Source: Scytalidium lignicola (lineage: Eukaryota; Ascomycota; Leotiomycetes). From it: a DNA stretch of 64,000 nucleotides. The stretch is from the NCBI GenBank assembly GCA_002812745.2, contig NCSJ02000033.1, positions 62,001-126,000 of the forward strand, given 5' to 3'. A model generated the notes under the pieces. That model was given only the letters and a program-made list of their open reading frames with translations, was not told where the DNA came from and ran no database searches. The translations under genes and the position numbers were made by a program. Positions within the stretch are counted from its first letter, which is position 1; each line of letters opens with the position of its first letter. Below, in pieces: positions 20,580 through 31,945 of the stretch.

Positions 20580-21599
20580 CTACTCGTCTAGTACTTCTGA
20601 TTCTCTTATCAAAACCTTTTCAGTCGTAATATCATTTTCGATAGTACTGCCGCGCCTCTTTAGATCCTGTCTTACTAGGGCTGCACGTAACAGCTTCTGA
20701 GAGCTTTGCATATCTTCATCCTCAAACGCATCATTTTCAGACACGATTTCATAAAGTCTATCTGAGACAATCGAACCCATCAAATCATAACCTTCAGCCG
20801 TAAAATGCACTCCGTCATCCCATAATTCCTGACGCTGATCATCCGTCATATTCCAGTAAGGTATCGCGGCATGTAAATCGAGGGTATAGCTTTTAATAGC
20901 TGTCAGTATTATATAAAGTCTCAAGATAANTTTTTTTTTTCATTTCACAATATACATATGCGGATGATATATATATAAGATACTTCACATACAAATTGCT
21001 GGCTTCATGATGTAATATCAAATCATTCAACTTATCCCGGCGATCATCAAGGGCTGGGGGGCAAGTTCCACATTCAGGGACTGTGAGTGCAAGGACGTTA
21101 CTCCCATGGTCAAGAGCAGCTTTCCATACTAATTGAAGAGCGGAGTAGATCTGGTCTGCTTCAAAGCCGTTGTTAAGATCATTGGTACCGCCAAGAATGA
21201 CGGTCCAGTTATAAGGTACCTCAGGATTGTCGTCTGTTGAGTGTTAGTTCATGGAATTTCGGTTGTTTACATGACAGGCATATCTCGTATCCAGATCATC
21301 CCATATTGCGGCTGAAATGCTACGAGTCAAAGACCAAGGACACACAATTGTATATGAGATACCGGGTTTTCACACTTACATAGAGAGATAATTCGAGGGT
21401 AGAATTTCCCAGGCGGGCTAATAACTATATCGCCAGACCGGCCTTGAATATCTGTAGTAATAACAGCAGAAGGGAGGAACTTTTGCAATGAAGGCTTCAA
21501 AGACCACGCGTAAGGATGAAAGATGGTTCCAAATCGAGTAAATCCCTCCGTTAGGCTATCGCCAAAGCATAATATATGGAATGCATTCATCACAATCAT
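20580..21599 (-). CDS. SGNH/GDSL-type hydrolase
   Basis: Probable esterase of the SGNH superfamily. Exons on the minus strand are 21380-21599, 21276-21311 (or to 21271), 20993-21233 and 20580-20889, about 268 aa. Block I is CFGDSLTEGF near the N-terminus (nucleophile Ser), block III is ILGGTNDLNNGFEADQIYS, and block V is WDDGVHFTAEGYDLMG with the Asp/His pair. The second intron is ambiguous. A gtcatg donor at 21275 keeps RYAYDNPEVPYNW. A better gtaaac donor at 21270 with a CTGAG acceptor would instead give a slightly shorter loop. There is no signal peptide, so it is probably intracellular. The start may be either of two Mets at 21599 and 21590. An N and a long T run at 20930-20940 lie inside the third intron. 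Confidence 0.75.
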
Positions 21600-22005
21600 G
21601 GTTCGTGGCTTGAGGTTGAAAAAACATGTACCCTTTGACAGGGCGACATTGGAAGTGGAAGGTTACACCAAGCTACCATATGGTTGCTTCTTAGTGGAGG
21701 GATGGTTTGTGCCTGAGGTTAAAATTTGGTTGCCGGGAGAGATTTGTTTACAGCGCTAATGTATTCGCGACAGGGCCAATCAGTCTACTACCCAACCTAC
21801 CTGACATCCATCTATTTTCCAGACTTCCAGACGCGCTGACTCTTACAAACGACCTGCGATGTTGCTGAATCTGATGCAATAGTAAGCTTTGAGCATGGAA
21901 TTGGCGTCTCAGATAATTCGATTCATCCTTCGACAACATTAGCAATTAATATCATCGCTTCAATCAATCAATCAACAACAATAATAGCTTTATACCCGAA
22001 TCCTA
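21600..22005. promoter_or_regulatory. Divergent promoter, SGNH hydrolase / MPS1
   Basis: A 406-bp gap lies between two start codons facing apart. It includes a caat-type tetranucleotide run (tcaatcaatcaatca, about 21959-21973) and a caacaacaataata tract just before the MPS1 start. No ORF of interest. Confidence 0.4.
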
Positions 22006-24673
22006 ATGGCAATGGCTTCACCAACCCCGATGGGCTCCAACCACTTCACATCGCTTTCCAAACGTCCACCTTCGCGGCAAACGCTTCGACAAGCTCCTTC
22101 TAGACCGACTTTTGCTCGAGCTGATCCTGCTCCCACTACCAGCCATGCGCGACACTTTTCCTTGAATGACAGTTCTGACGATGAAGAGATACCAATGCCT
22201 ATGAAATTCAGCGCTCTTACCAAAGCATTGCTCAATGATGACCCCTCGATAATGGAACACTCACTGGCTTTGGAGAAACGCAACAGCCCAGAGCCAGTTG
22301 AACGGTACCAGAACTATTCCAGAACCGACAGTGCAAAAATTAGCGACACAGCAGACCATGATCAAGTGTCCCCAAAGACGCGCAATAATAGTCCGGCTCC
22401 TCGACGGGTGGTTCGATTGAGTGCTTCCCGATTGAGTGGGACGCCTCTATCATCAAATTTGGGGAGGGCGGGGTCCTCATCTAGGTCATTCCAAAGGCAA
22501 ACGGAACCAGAGGCACCTGCTAGTGGAAGCCCTAAAGACCTCAATACCCCAGCACCTGTTCCTCGAACTGTCAGGATACCAGTGACGTCTTCAAGCAATC
22601 ACGGATTATCTGGTTCTTCAGGTAGATTATCGAGTAAAACAAACTCTGGGTCAAGGCATGAGGATGAGGCACACCTATCAGAAGAGTACCCAGCTACAGT
22701 AGCAAGATCGCAAGTGGCAGCTAGTCAAGGTAGTGTGTCAAGATACGGTACGTCTGCTCTAGGTCGTACGAGGTATGGGGAGGAAGTGGGTTTACAGAGC
22801 AGTATGCGAGTAAAGAGAGTTGGGAAAGTTGCCGGAAGCTTTCTCAGTGGACCTGCCCGGCGGGGCAGAAGGCGTATGGAAGATGATGAGCAAAGCCCAG
22901 CGGATGAGCAAGGAGATGGTTTAGATGCTGCCGGCTCCAATCAAGAGCTTCAAAGCCAAAGCCAAAGTCAAGAATCAAATTTGGCAGAGTCCCAGAGCCA
23001 AGACGAACCATCGAGTCAAGAATCACACTCGAATCGACCATACTCCTTTTCATCGAACTACAGAGACTTTGCCGCCGCTGGTAGTCCAGTCAGTTCAAAG
23101 GAGATCATCAATTCAATGCTTAGGTCAAGATCACCACCACCACCTACTCTGGCAGCTCGATCCGTTGAAAACTCTGCTGATGAAGCACCCCCTGACGAGG
23201 CTCCTTATGGCGATTCCCAGAGACCAGCAAAACCAGTGTTCAAATTACCAGCTCCCCGACCAGATCTTCCGTCAAAGCATGATCAGGAAAATGAAGCACC
23301 TCCCACCTTCAAGAGGAATAAGCAAGCACCTTTGATGAGCCTCGATAAGATAGAGAACCCCCCCGCGCGGCCAACGAGTATAGATATGGGCGCATTACGT
23401 GTTACAGTTTCACCTGAACGACGAGCATTAGCTTCTAGAAGTCAAAACACGCCGCGGAGACCAGCTCCACCTCCACCGAAAATGTCTGTGCTGGAAGCGG
23501 CTACGTCAACCGCTGGTGCTGCAGCAGCTTCGCATGCTACGAGCAAGAGAAATAGACTAAAGGTGAATGGAAAGTATTTCACTCGACTAGACTGCATTGG
23601 ACGGGGAGGTAGTTCAAAGGTGTTCAGAGTGATGGCTGAAAACTCTAAAATATTCGCGCTGAAACGAGTATCGTTAGAAGATGCGGATGAGATGGCTGTC
23701 CGTGGCTTCAAGGGAGAAATTGATCTGCTTAAGAAGCTTGAATCTGTGGAGAGAGTGATTCGACTCTATGATTACGAGATGAACGAAGAAAAAGGCACAC
23801 TCAACGTGGTATGTGCCTCCTGTGACTATGCTGGTATTTAAAGCTAACTGATATGTATAGCTTATGGAAATGGGCGAGTTAGACATGAACAAGATCTTGG
23901 AATTGCGACTGAAATCAGAAAATGCCAAGTTCGATCCCAGCTTCGTCCGTCATTACTGGAAGGAGATGCTCGAATGCTTACAAGCCGTACATGCGCATGA
24001 TATTGTCCACTCGGACTTAAAGCCTCACAACTTTGTTCTTGTTCAGGGAAGACTGAAGCTGATTGACTTTGGAATTGCAAATGCGATTAAGACAGACGAG
24101 ACAGTGAATGTTCACCGCGAGACGCAAGTCGGCACACCTAACTACATGTCACCTGAATCACTGATCGATTCCAATGCAAAGCCAGATAGCAGAGGCCGGA
24201 TTTCGAACGAACCGAGACTGATGAAGCTGGGCAAGCCGAGTGATATCTGGAGCCTGGGATGTATCCTGTATCAGATGGTGTACGGGAGAGCCCCATTTGC
24301 ACACATTCAAAACCAGATGCAGCGTTGCCAAGCCATCATCAACTTCAACTATGCCATTGAGTATCCTTCCGTTGGTGTGGGCAATGTGCCGGTGCCAGGC
24401 AGTCTGATCCGCACGCTGAAAAAGTGTCTGACTCGCGACCAGCACCAACGGCCGTCAGCGACCGAGCTTCTGGACCCCAGAGATGCGTTCCTGAACCCGG
24501 TTGAGTACAGCGAGGACTGCTTCCCCATGACCGAGGAGCTTCTAGGCCGCATTCTGCAGAGCGTGGCCGCCAAGTGCAAGGATCGCACGCCGAGCGACAT
24601 CGAGCTCCTGTCGCTGTGGCCAGCGGGCTACTTCAATAGCCTCCGCAAGAACCTGAGAGAGGGAAGGGGGTAG
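22006..24673 (+). CDS. MPS1: Dual-specificity spindle checkpoint kinase MPS1/TTK
   Basis: Kinase at kinetochores that starts spindle-checkpoint signalling and, in yeasts, also acts in spindle-pole duplication. Exons 22006-23808 and 23861-24673 (52-nt intron with GTATGT donor and gctaac branch) give 871 aa. The first 520 residues are low-complexity, Ser/Pro/Arg-rich and probably disordered. The kinase domain starts FTRLDCIGRGGSSKVF (about 525), with the Lys in FALKRVS, catalytic loop HSDLKPHNF (about 651, the HSD variant typical of this family), DFG in LIDFGIANAI (about 669) and activation segment QVGTPNYMSPESL. A Lys-rich insert is absent. The start could be Met1 or Met3. It is divergent from the SGNH gene; no unusual regulation is visible. 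Confidence 0.92.
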
Positions 24674-26317
24674 CCATAGGGGGTTTCTCCGGGTTGTGGC
24701 CTGATGAGCTGGAGGCATTAATGAGCAGATCGCATGCCTGAGACGTATAATGCGGTGTTCTGGTGGTGTTCTGTACTGTACATCTAGTTAGTACAAGTGG
24801 TGCTTGTCAAGTGCAAGCGTGTAGTCGTAATGATGCACATGGGGCTTGTGCGGACCTGGGTAGTTTCCGAACGGCCGCTTATGGAAGCATCGGTTTGTTT
24901 TTGGTGTTGGTTTTTGGCGTGGCGTTTGGTGCTTGTGGGGATGGGGATATACCATCAGGGAGTCTTCTTGGGTTGCTTCGAAGGGCTGTCTTTTATCACT
25001 TCTACTTGTTTCGTGTACTTGCTTGTTTCTCCATCATCCTCTCTCCGGCTGCGACTCCCGAGCCAGGTTGTAGATACGCCTTCGTTTTATTTTTATTTGG
25101 TTTTGTTGGTTAGATCTCAAGATGCATTTCTTATGTAAAGACATAATAACAGCTTTGTTCTTCCAATCGCTTTGAGTTTATGAGTTTGTGAGTTTGCAAG
25201 TTTTTTTGAGACATGATTGATGTATGGACATGGTTATCCATCCATCTGTCATTTATGGTATTCTAATTCCTAGTGATGCCCTTTGGTACTTTGTAATAAC
25301 TGATATCTTACCAAGTGCTGTTGTGATATGTAATCAGAGCACATAGCAAACAAAGTCCGCGTGAAGCCAAGCTCCCTTGTTATCTCAAGACTACAACACA
25401 ACATAGCACAGCACAGCACAGTGCAGTGCAGTACACCTCTGGATCTCCGATATCTACGCAGTATCCGAGAGCGGAGATACCATAAATATCCTGTTGTACA
25501 AGCACAACCACAACAACCACAGCAGGCACAAGCAGACCAGCAGATCTCTGGTCTCCCGTCGCACGAGCCTCTCTTTTGCGCTGCGTGGATTGTGGGGTTG
25601 GATGGGGCTATCCCGTGAGGCCCCCGCCGCCACCAAAGATTCCCGGAAATCATCAAACCAAGTACTGTACAGTAATTCCTCGACGGGAATAACATCCAAC
25701 TCACTCCTCTCCCCTTTACTCAGTTACCTCGCACTCCGCCCATTGTTACCTTCTTAATTACAGCAAAAACAATGTGAAGACCCCCATGGGTTGATAAACC
25801 CACAAATCATGCGTGGGCGGCGGGATATACCTTCGGTAGTTTCTCCTTCCCTGGCGAAGCCCAAGTACTACCGTACTTTCTTGTTGTTGTTGGAGACTTT
25901 CCGTTAGCTTCTGGATCTTGGGTCCACCCCTGGTTTCTTTACAGTACAATGTGTGGAATGGCACTTGCGGCGGGACCAGGGATTTGGTTAGACTGGCTTG
26001 GGGCTAAGGAACAGCCTTTGTCCGGCAGAGCTGGAGGTTATGTGTATATATACATGAGCTCCAGCAGCGCCCCTTTCGGAGTGGTAGGTGTTTTGTCTGA
26101 CTGTGAGTGCCATTGCTTCTCGTCTCACCATCCATATCTATATCCTCTTTCTTTTCTCCTTCTTTTTTTTACCTCTGCTCTGTCATAGACAGACACCTTC
26201 TCTTTTCACCCAAGATTCGTCTCTGGCCGGCAAGTAGAAACTTTCCCTACAACAGCAGAGAAAGATACACCTTCTATGCTTCGACTACTCCAACAGTGGT
26301 GGACTGCTACCGGCGCC
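24674..26317. other. Intergenic between MPS1 and the monooxygenase
   Basis: The first 500 bp is probably MPS1 3' flank and is T/G-rich. TACTGTA motifs lie near 24772, 25663 and 25943, and agcac repeats near 25396-25425. A tgtatatataca TATA-like box lies near 26042, about 275 bp before the monooxygenase start, followed by a CT-rich tract at 26140-26215. No gene supported on either strand. Confidence 0.45.
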
Positions 26318-28417
26318 ATGGGATCAACAGCTCCTCTCCTCACCCTCAAGGATGATCCCATTGAGAACCTCCGCCCGCTCAAAGTTCGTGTCATCGGTGC
26401 CGGCTACTCGGGGATTTACCTCGGCATACGGATTCCTCAGCGATTGAGGAATATCGACTTGAAGATCTATGAGAAGAATGACGGTGTAGGTGGAACGTGG
26501 TGGGAGAATCGGTATCCGGGGTGTGCTTGTGATATTCCTGGTATGTTGTGTTGTTCTCCATTATACAGAATGCTGTATAGCTATATTACGGCATCGAAAA
26601 CAATTGCATTTATGAATTGGATGCTGATTCAGATTTGCAGCGCATTCTTACCAATATTCCTTTGATCCCAATCCCAATTGGTCGGCGTTCTATGCTCCCG
26701 CAAAAGAGATATGTGACTACTTAACGAGCAAAGCAGAGAAATACGGTGTTATGCGATTTGTTCAGCTATCACACAAAGTCACGGACTGCACATGGAACGA
26801 TAATATAAAGAAATGGTGCGTAGAAGGACTAAAATACAACTCTGCTATTCTAAACACAAATAAAACTAACTTCTATCTCAAGGAAAATCACAGTAGAGAA
26901 CACCATAACCAAGGAAATCATCGAGGAAGAATGTGATATCGTAATATCCGCCCGTGGTGCTCTAAATGATATTGCCTGGCCTAATATTCCTGGCTTTGAC
27001 AAGTTCAAGGGAGAGGTTATGCATTCAGCTGCTTGGAAGCAGGAGTAAGAATCCTCCATACTTAAAACTCCGAACTTTTGTATCCGCATCAATTGCTAAC
27101 TGTAACTAGCTATGACTTCAAAAACAAGCGAGTAGGCGTTATTGGCGGCGGATCTAGCTCGATCCAAATCGTACCGAGTCTTCAGAAGATCGAAGGAACC
27201 CATTTAAGTTGTTTCGTGAGGAGTAGAACTTGGATTTCGAATCCATTCGGTGATAGTGAGTATTTCCTTGCAAAAGAATGCTATATCTTTGCCCCAGCTA
27301 ATGCAGAAAAAAGATGTGATGATCAATCTTGGGCTGGACCCTAAGAAGTTAGAGTGTGAGTCTCACCAAATGCATAAACATATATCTATTACATCGCTAA
27401 CGAGCCATAGTCACCGAAGAACAGAGACAGGAATTTAACAATAACCCCAAGAAGTTCCTCGAATTCCGCAGGACCATTGAAGCAGACGGAAACACGGTCC
27501 ATGGCATATCATTCAAGGGCCATGAAGTACAAAATGGTGCTAAGATAGCATTTGCAGAGATGATGAAGCAGCGTCTGGCCAAGAAACCCGAAATCCTTGA
27601 CTCCCTGATTCCAAATTTTGGAGTAGGCTGTCGTCGCCTTACACCTGGCCCTGGATATCTCGAGGCCTTGGTCGAAGACAATGTAGACTTTATCTCCGAT
27701 CGAATCAGAGAGATCACTCCAACATCAGTCATCCTTGAGACTGGCAAATCTATTGAGATAGACGCTCTAGTTTGTGCTACTGGATTCAACACCTCTTCAC
27801 CCCCTCCTTTCCAAGTCAACGGTAAGAACGGTGTCTCTCTACAACAACGCTTCAAGCCGTACCCAGAAACCTATCTCACCATGGCTGTCGATGGATTCCC
27901 CAACTTCTTCATGATGTTGGGTCCCAATTCGGCCATTGGAAGTGGTAGCTTGACCATGATGATCGAAACAGAAGGCGATTACATCGTCAAATGCATCCGC
28001 AAACTCCAGAAGGAAGACTACATCACCATGATGCCGAAGCGAGAACGCATCCAGGACTTCTCGGAGTACATCGACGCATACTTCAGCAAGACAGTCTACA
28101 TGGACGAGTGCCACAGTTGGTACCGCTCCGAAGGTGGCCATGGAAACCGAGTCAGTGGTCTCTGGCCTGGAAGTGCCCTGCATTGTCTTGAGGCACTGAG
28201 AGCGCCGAGATGGGAGGACTTCGAGTATGAGAGCCGACATGAGAATGGTATGAGGTGGCTTGGAAGTGGATGGAGTGTCACACATATTAAGAACAAGGAT
28301 GGGAAGTTTGGAGGAGATCCGGCGTGGTATTTGGATCCTAGTCAGGTTGATGTACCGCCTGCACCAAGGCCGGAGGAGGATGAGAGGTATACTAAGTTAA
28401 AGCCTTGGTCCTATTAA
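26318..28417 (+). CDS. Flavin-binding monooxygenase, Baeyer-Villiger type
   Basis: FAD/NADPH monooxygenase, probably inserting oxygen next to a ketone. Exons are 26318-26540, 26641-26815, 26883-27044, 27110-27255, 27298-27355 and 27411-28417. Motifs in order: RVIGAGYSGIYLG (FAD Rossmann), GGTWWENRYPGCACDIP, the class fingerprint FKGEVMHSAAW, GVIGGGSSSIQ (NADPH Rossmann), DALVCATGFNTS, and the typical tail KLKPWSY. ATG 26318 has a better context than the upstream in-frame ATG 26276. All introns are GT-AG. Exon 5 does not join in frame: a six-A run at 27307-27312 gives a +1 shift, and five As would restore NAEKDVMINLGLDPKKLE. This is either a homopolymer error or a real lesion. The substrate is unknown; a terpene synthase lies 2.1 kb downstream. 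Confidence 0.8.
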
Positions 28418-30510
28418 ATGTATTTTCCTTGTTTTTGAGGGGGTTTTCNTTTTTTTAAGGCAAAAGGTGTTGATTGCTTCTTCCTCCTTTTTTGTTTTGG
28501 NTTTTTATATCTATGATGATAATGCCCTTTTTATTCCTTCTCTTTTATGACGGTCTTCTCATACGTTTATATACCCGCTATCTCCTTTGTATTAAGGATA
28601 GATACAAAATATGACGTTGATATTAATTATATCTGTCACGACAACTCTCATGTGGTTACGAATCAAGGGCTCATAAGATTATTTGGCTCCTTATATCGGT
28701 CTTTTGATAGCTTTAAATTAAAATTTCTTACAAAAGTAGCTAAAAATGGCAATTAATATCAAAGATATAAATTAAACCCCGAGATGACCACTCTACCCAC
28801 CCCTCCTATCACCAAGCTGATCCCAACTAAGTGAATAAACAAAAGTCTAGTAAAGGCTAGCTCGGCGCTAGTTGGATATAAATACCACTGAATAACGAGT
28901 ACAGACTCAACTATCCTACAACTATTTACAACTTCCTTACCTTTCCGGCTTTGAGTGGGCTTTTGGCAGTAGCAGAACATGACGTTCTCTTCGGGATTCG
29001 TATCACTTTCATTCATCAGTTACGTTAGTCAATCTCTTCTCATCAACGATGCTTTGGAAAAAAAGAATGGAATGATGAGGTCAGACTATCTATCGTTTGC
29101 CTTATTGTTATCATTTTTGTTTTTGTTTTTGTTGTCGATCCTCTTGTTAGTGTCAAAAGTATTTATATCGGCTGACATTTGATTTGACACCTTCTACTGA
29201 CTTCCCCCCGCTCCCTCTTATTCCTTACTCCAAGCCTAACATTTTCGGTTTCCAATGTTTGTCTTATCCCTTTTAAATTCGAGAGACTATTGTTTGTTGA
29301 ATACGTTATTTGGTAGTAAATGGATAATAATGGTGGTTAATCACAGAAATTACTTATGCGCCATCGATGTTATTGTTCTCCCTTGAGTTGTAATAGTTTT
29401 GTCATGACCAGATAAAGCTTTCGAAGGCCATCAGGCCTAAAATATATTAATTATTAATTATTACCGTGATTGTATTAGAACAAAGATTAAATATGGTAGT
29501 TACTCGACTTTCCTTTTCTCCATATGTCCATGTTCGCCACGTCCCCGGCAGACTTTGTAAGAAATATCACCCTTACTTAGACCCTCCTTAGCTTTGTGCC
29601 CCTCCTTCTAGCAATAACTACCGATGAGCTTGTTTTCCTTGCAGTCTTTAGATTTTGCGACCCTTCTCTTTGCAGTAATTGCACGCTATATCGCTGCTAG
29701 ACGAAGTAGCAGGCAGCACGATTGTAAGTAGACGCCAAGTGGAAGTGAACTTCACTGGCAAGTTACAACAGCTATCTTGTTTTATCAACTACTTTGGTTG
29801 CTATATCTCGACACTTTAGAGTTGGCTGTGTAAGACTATGAGCATTAATTTATTGGTGCATTTTGCGGCACGGTAGACGGGAAGAGGTGACTGCTGCAAC
29901 CGGGTGCCATGATGCATCATTCACTCAAAATGATATCAAGTCAATCAACTTCATGTAGCTTAGTCGAGAAACCAAGATGTCTTCAAACCTTGTTATAGGA
30001 ACATCCCAAACTTGATACAATCACCATTTGAGTAATCCGACTTCCAGTGTCTTGATCGAGATGGCCTTCTGTTTCCCTCAACAATTTTTGCGTGGAGTCC
30101 TGGGCTACATACAGTGCTGGACATAAGTCTGGAGCCCGCCACGGGGAACTGTTGAACTGAGATATGATAGATCACAACAGAGCCATATGTCCCGACAATT
30201 TCCATTCCAGCTCAGCTGAACTCAGCTCTGTGGGTTACCAAAAATGAACCACCAATGACAAGACAACAGACCTACTTCTGAGAAACTTAAGAGAAGTTTC
30301 CCGGAAATCCCGCGGACTAAGTGAATAGTCTCCTCAAAGCCACCCGAGGATTGCAACTTAGAGGGAAGGTCAAGAATCTTATCGTTTGTATATGCTTTGT
30401 GAGAATGTAGTTCCTCCGGTCTCAGCCTGGGAGATATCCACATACCTATATAATAAAGGCTTCATCCATCAAAATGTCAACGTTAGGAACAGTTCACTGA
30501 TTGCTTCAAT
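28418..30510. other. AT-rich intergenic, monooxygenase to terpene synthase
   Basis: No gene supported. Ns beside T runs occur at 28449 and 28501. One hydrophobic open frame of 67 codons (28979-29182) has a poor context and no splice support. The rest is AT-rich with many stops. The final 100 bp is the terpene synthase promoter. Confidence 0.45.
30447..30457 (+). promoter_or_regulatory. TATA box of the terpene synthase gene
   Basis: The tatataataaa sequence lies 54 bp upstream of the ATG at 30511, at a distance usual for a fungal TATA-driven gene with a short leader. Confidence 0.5.
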
Positions 30511-31945
30511 ATGATTACTAAAAATAATATCAATAACAAACAAGATCATCATGTATTATCAATATCAGATCATCTATACTGGTCTAATTCCCCCATGCTG
30601 GTCACTCACATGCATGATCCCTTGAACGATGAAAAAAGAGACGAACCTACATTCTCCAGGTTATCATTCATCTGGGATCCAAAACTCCCTCCAGAGTACC
30701 CAGAAGATGAGAACGTAATAACTCTCTTTCCTTTTGAAAGAGACTTTCAATGGGTGAGCCAATTACCAGGCTGTCGTCAATCGAAGCATTGGGCGAACAC
30801 CAAAAAAGCTACCATTATATTACTTGATGAGATTCGCACAAGTACGCAAAATTGTGCATCAAAACTGCCTGCGGAACTGCATTAAACGAGGGATAGTATC
30901 AGACGTGTAGAGAAAGAGTAAGATCTCGTGGAAACTACCGTGAGATCAACGGCGCATATGATGCCTGATGCAAGCCCGGTCAGGGCGGGAATGATTGCGC
31001 AGAGCATGTTGATCATTTTCCTTCACGATGGTGAGTACTAGTTTTCATATTTGACCAGTTACTAACCATTGTTTCTTTTCAGATGTGGTCGAATCTGACT
31101 CTTCACAAGCAGTACGTCGTCACCCTAAAGAGAACGGAGCCTCCTGAATTAATGAGATAACAAATAGGGTCACACGATTGCAGATGAGATTATGAACCAC
31201 TGGAGTGAAAATAACGACGGGGAATTGCAGATACCGGAAGAGGCACTTCAGGGAAATATATTTCACCATTTCACAGAAAGTGTTCTAGAAGAAGATCCCA
31301 TATGCGGCAGGGAGCTCTTGAAGGGCGCTTACAGATGGGTAGCCTTTACTCGAGGATACAAAACCATCCATCATAGCAATTTTGAGAGCCTGCGGAGCTA
31401 TTTGGATTACCGTAATGTCGACATTGGCGACAAGTAGGTTCTGTTGCTCTTATATCTCTCTGAATTATCGTACAGTCACTTCGAAGTAATGTGGTTGCTA
31501 ACAACATCAAATTATCAGCCTTCTCCAGGGACAGATAACTTTCGCTTGCGGAGTGAGGCTCTCCGAAGAAGAAAAGGCCGCTTTGAAAAAATTAATCCAT
31601 TTATTTGCTGACCACATATCTCTGATGAACGATCTCTATTCTTTTCACAAAGAATATGAAAAATCGAAATCTGGCTGGTTGTTGCTAAACGCCATCAGCG
31701 TTATCCAACAGGTGAACCAAGTTTCGGTAGTCACAGCGAAACGGATAGCTCAAGAGATAATATTTGATCTAGAAATTCAGTTTCACGAAGAGTTTGAAAG
31801 ACACATGGACCAGAAATCACTCAATGTTCGCCAGGAAAAGTGGGCTAAGGGAATTGCGAAATGTCTGGTAGGACATATTTATTACTCCGTCACAAACCCA
31901 CGTTATAGCGGACCAGCAACAAAGGTCTATGATAGTACAGCCTAA
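30511..31945 (+). CDS. Class I terpene synthase (fungal sesquiterpene-cyclase type)
   Basis: Predicted to cyclise a prenyl diphosphate (probably FPP) by metal-assisted ionisation. Exons are 30511-30841, 30923-31030, 31083-31111 (29 nt), 31168-31433 and 31519-31945, 386 aa with all phases consistent. The metal-binding Asp motif is FLHDDVVES (Asp146/147, Glu150), split by an intron. The NSE motif is NDLYSFHKE (Asn282, Ser286, Glu290), and the C-terminal RY-type NPRYSG is present. All key residues are intact, so it should be active. The product cannot be predicted. It follows the monooxygenase on the same strand. Confidence 0.88.

Noticed and set aside
24763..25138. Two overlapping hydrophobic ORFs downstream of MPS1
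   Set aside because: T/G-rich 3' flank produces Leu/Phe/Val-rich translation in several frames; no start context or family.
28979..29182. 67-codon hydrophobic ORF
   Set aside because: Composition follows T-rich DNA, with no support from splicing or similarity.
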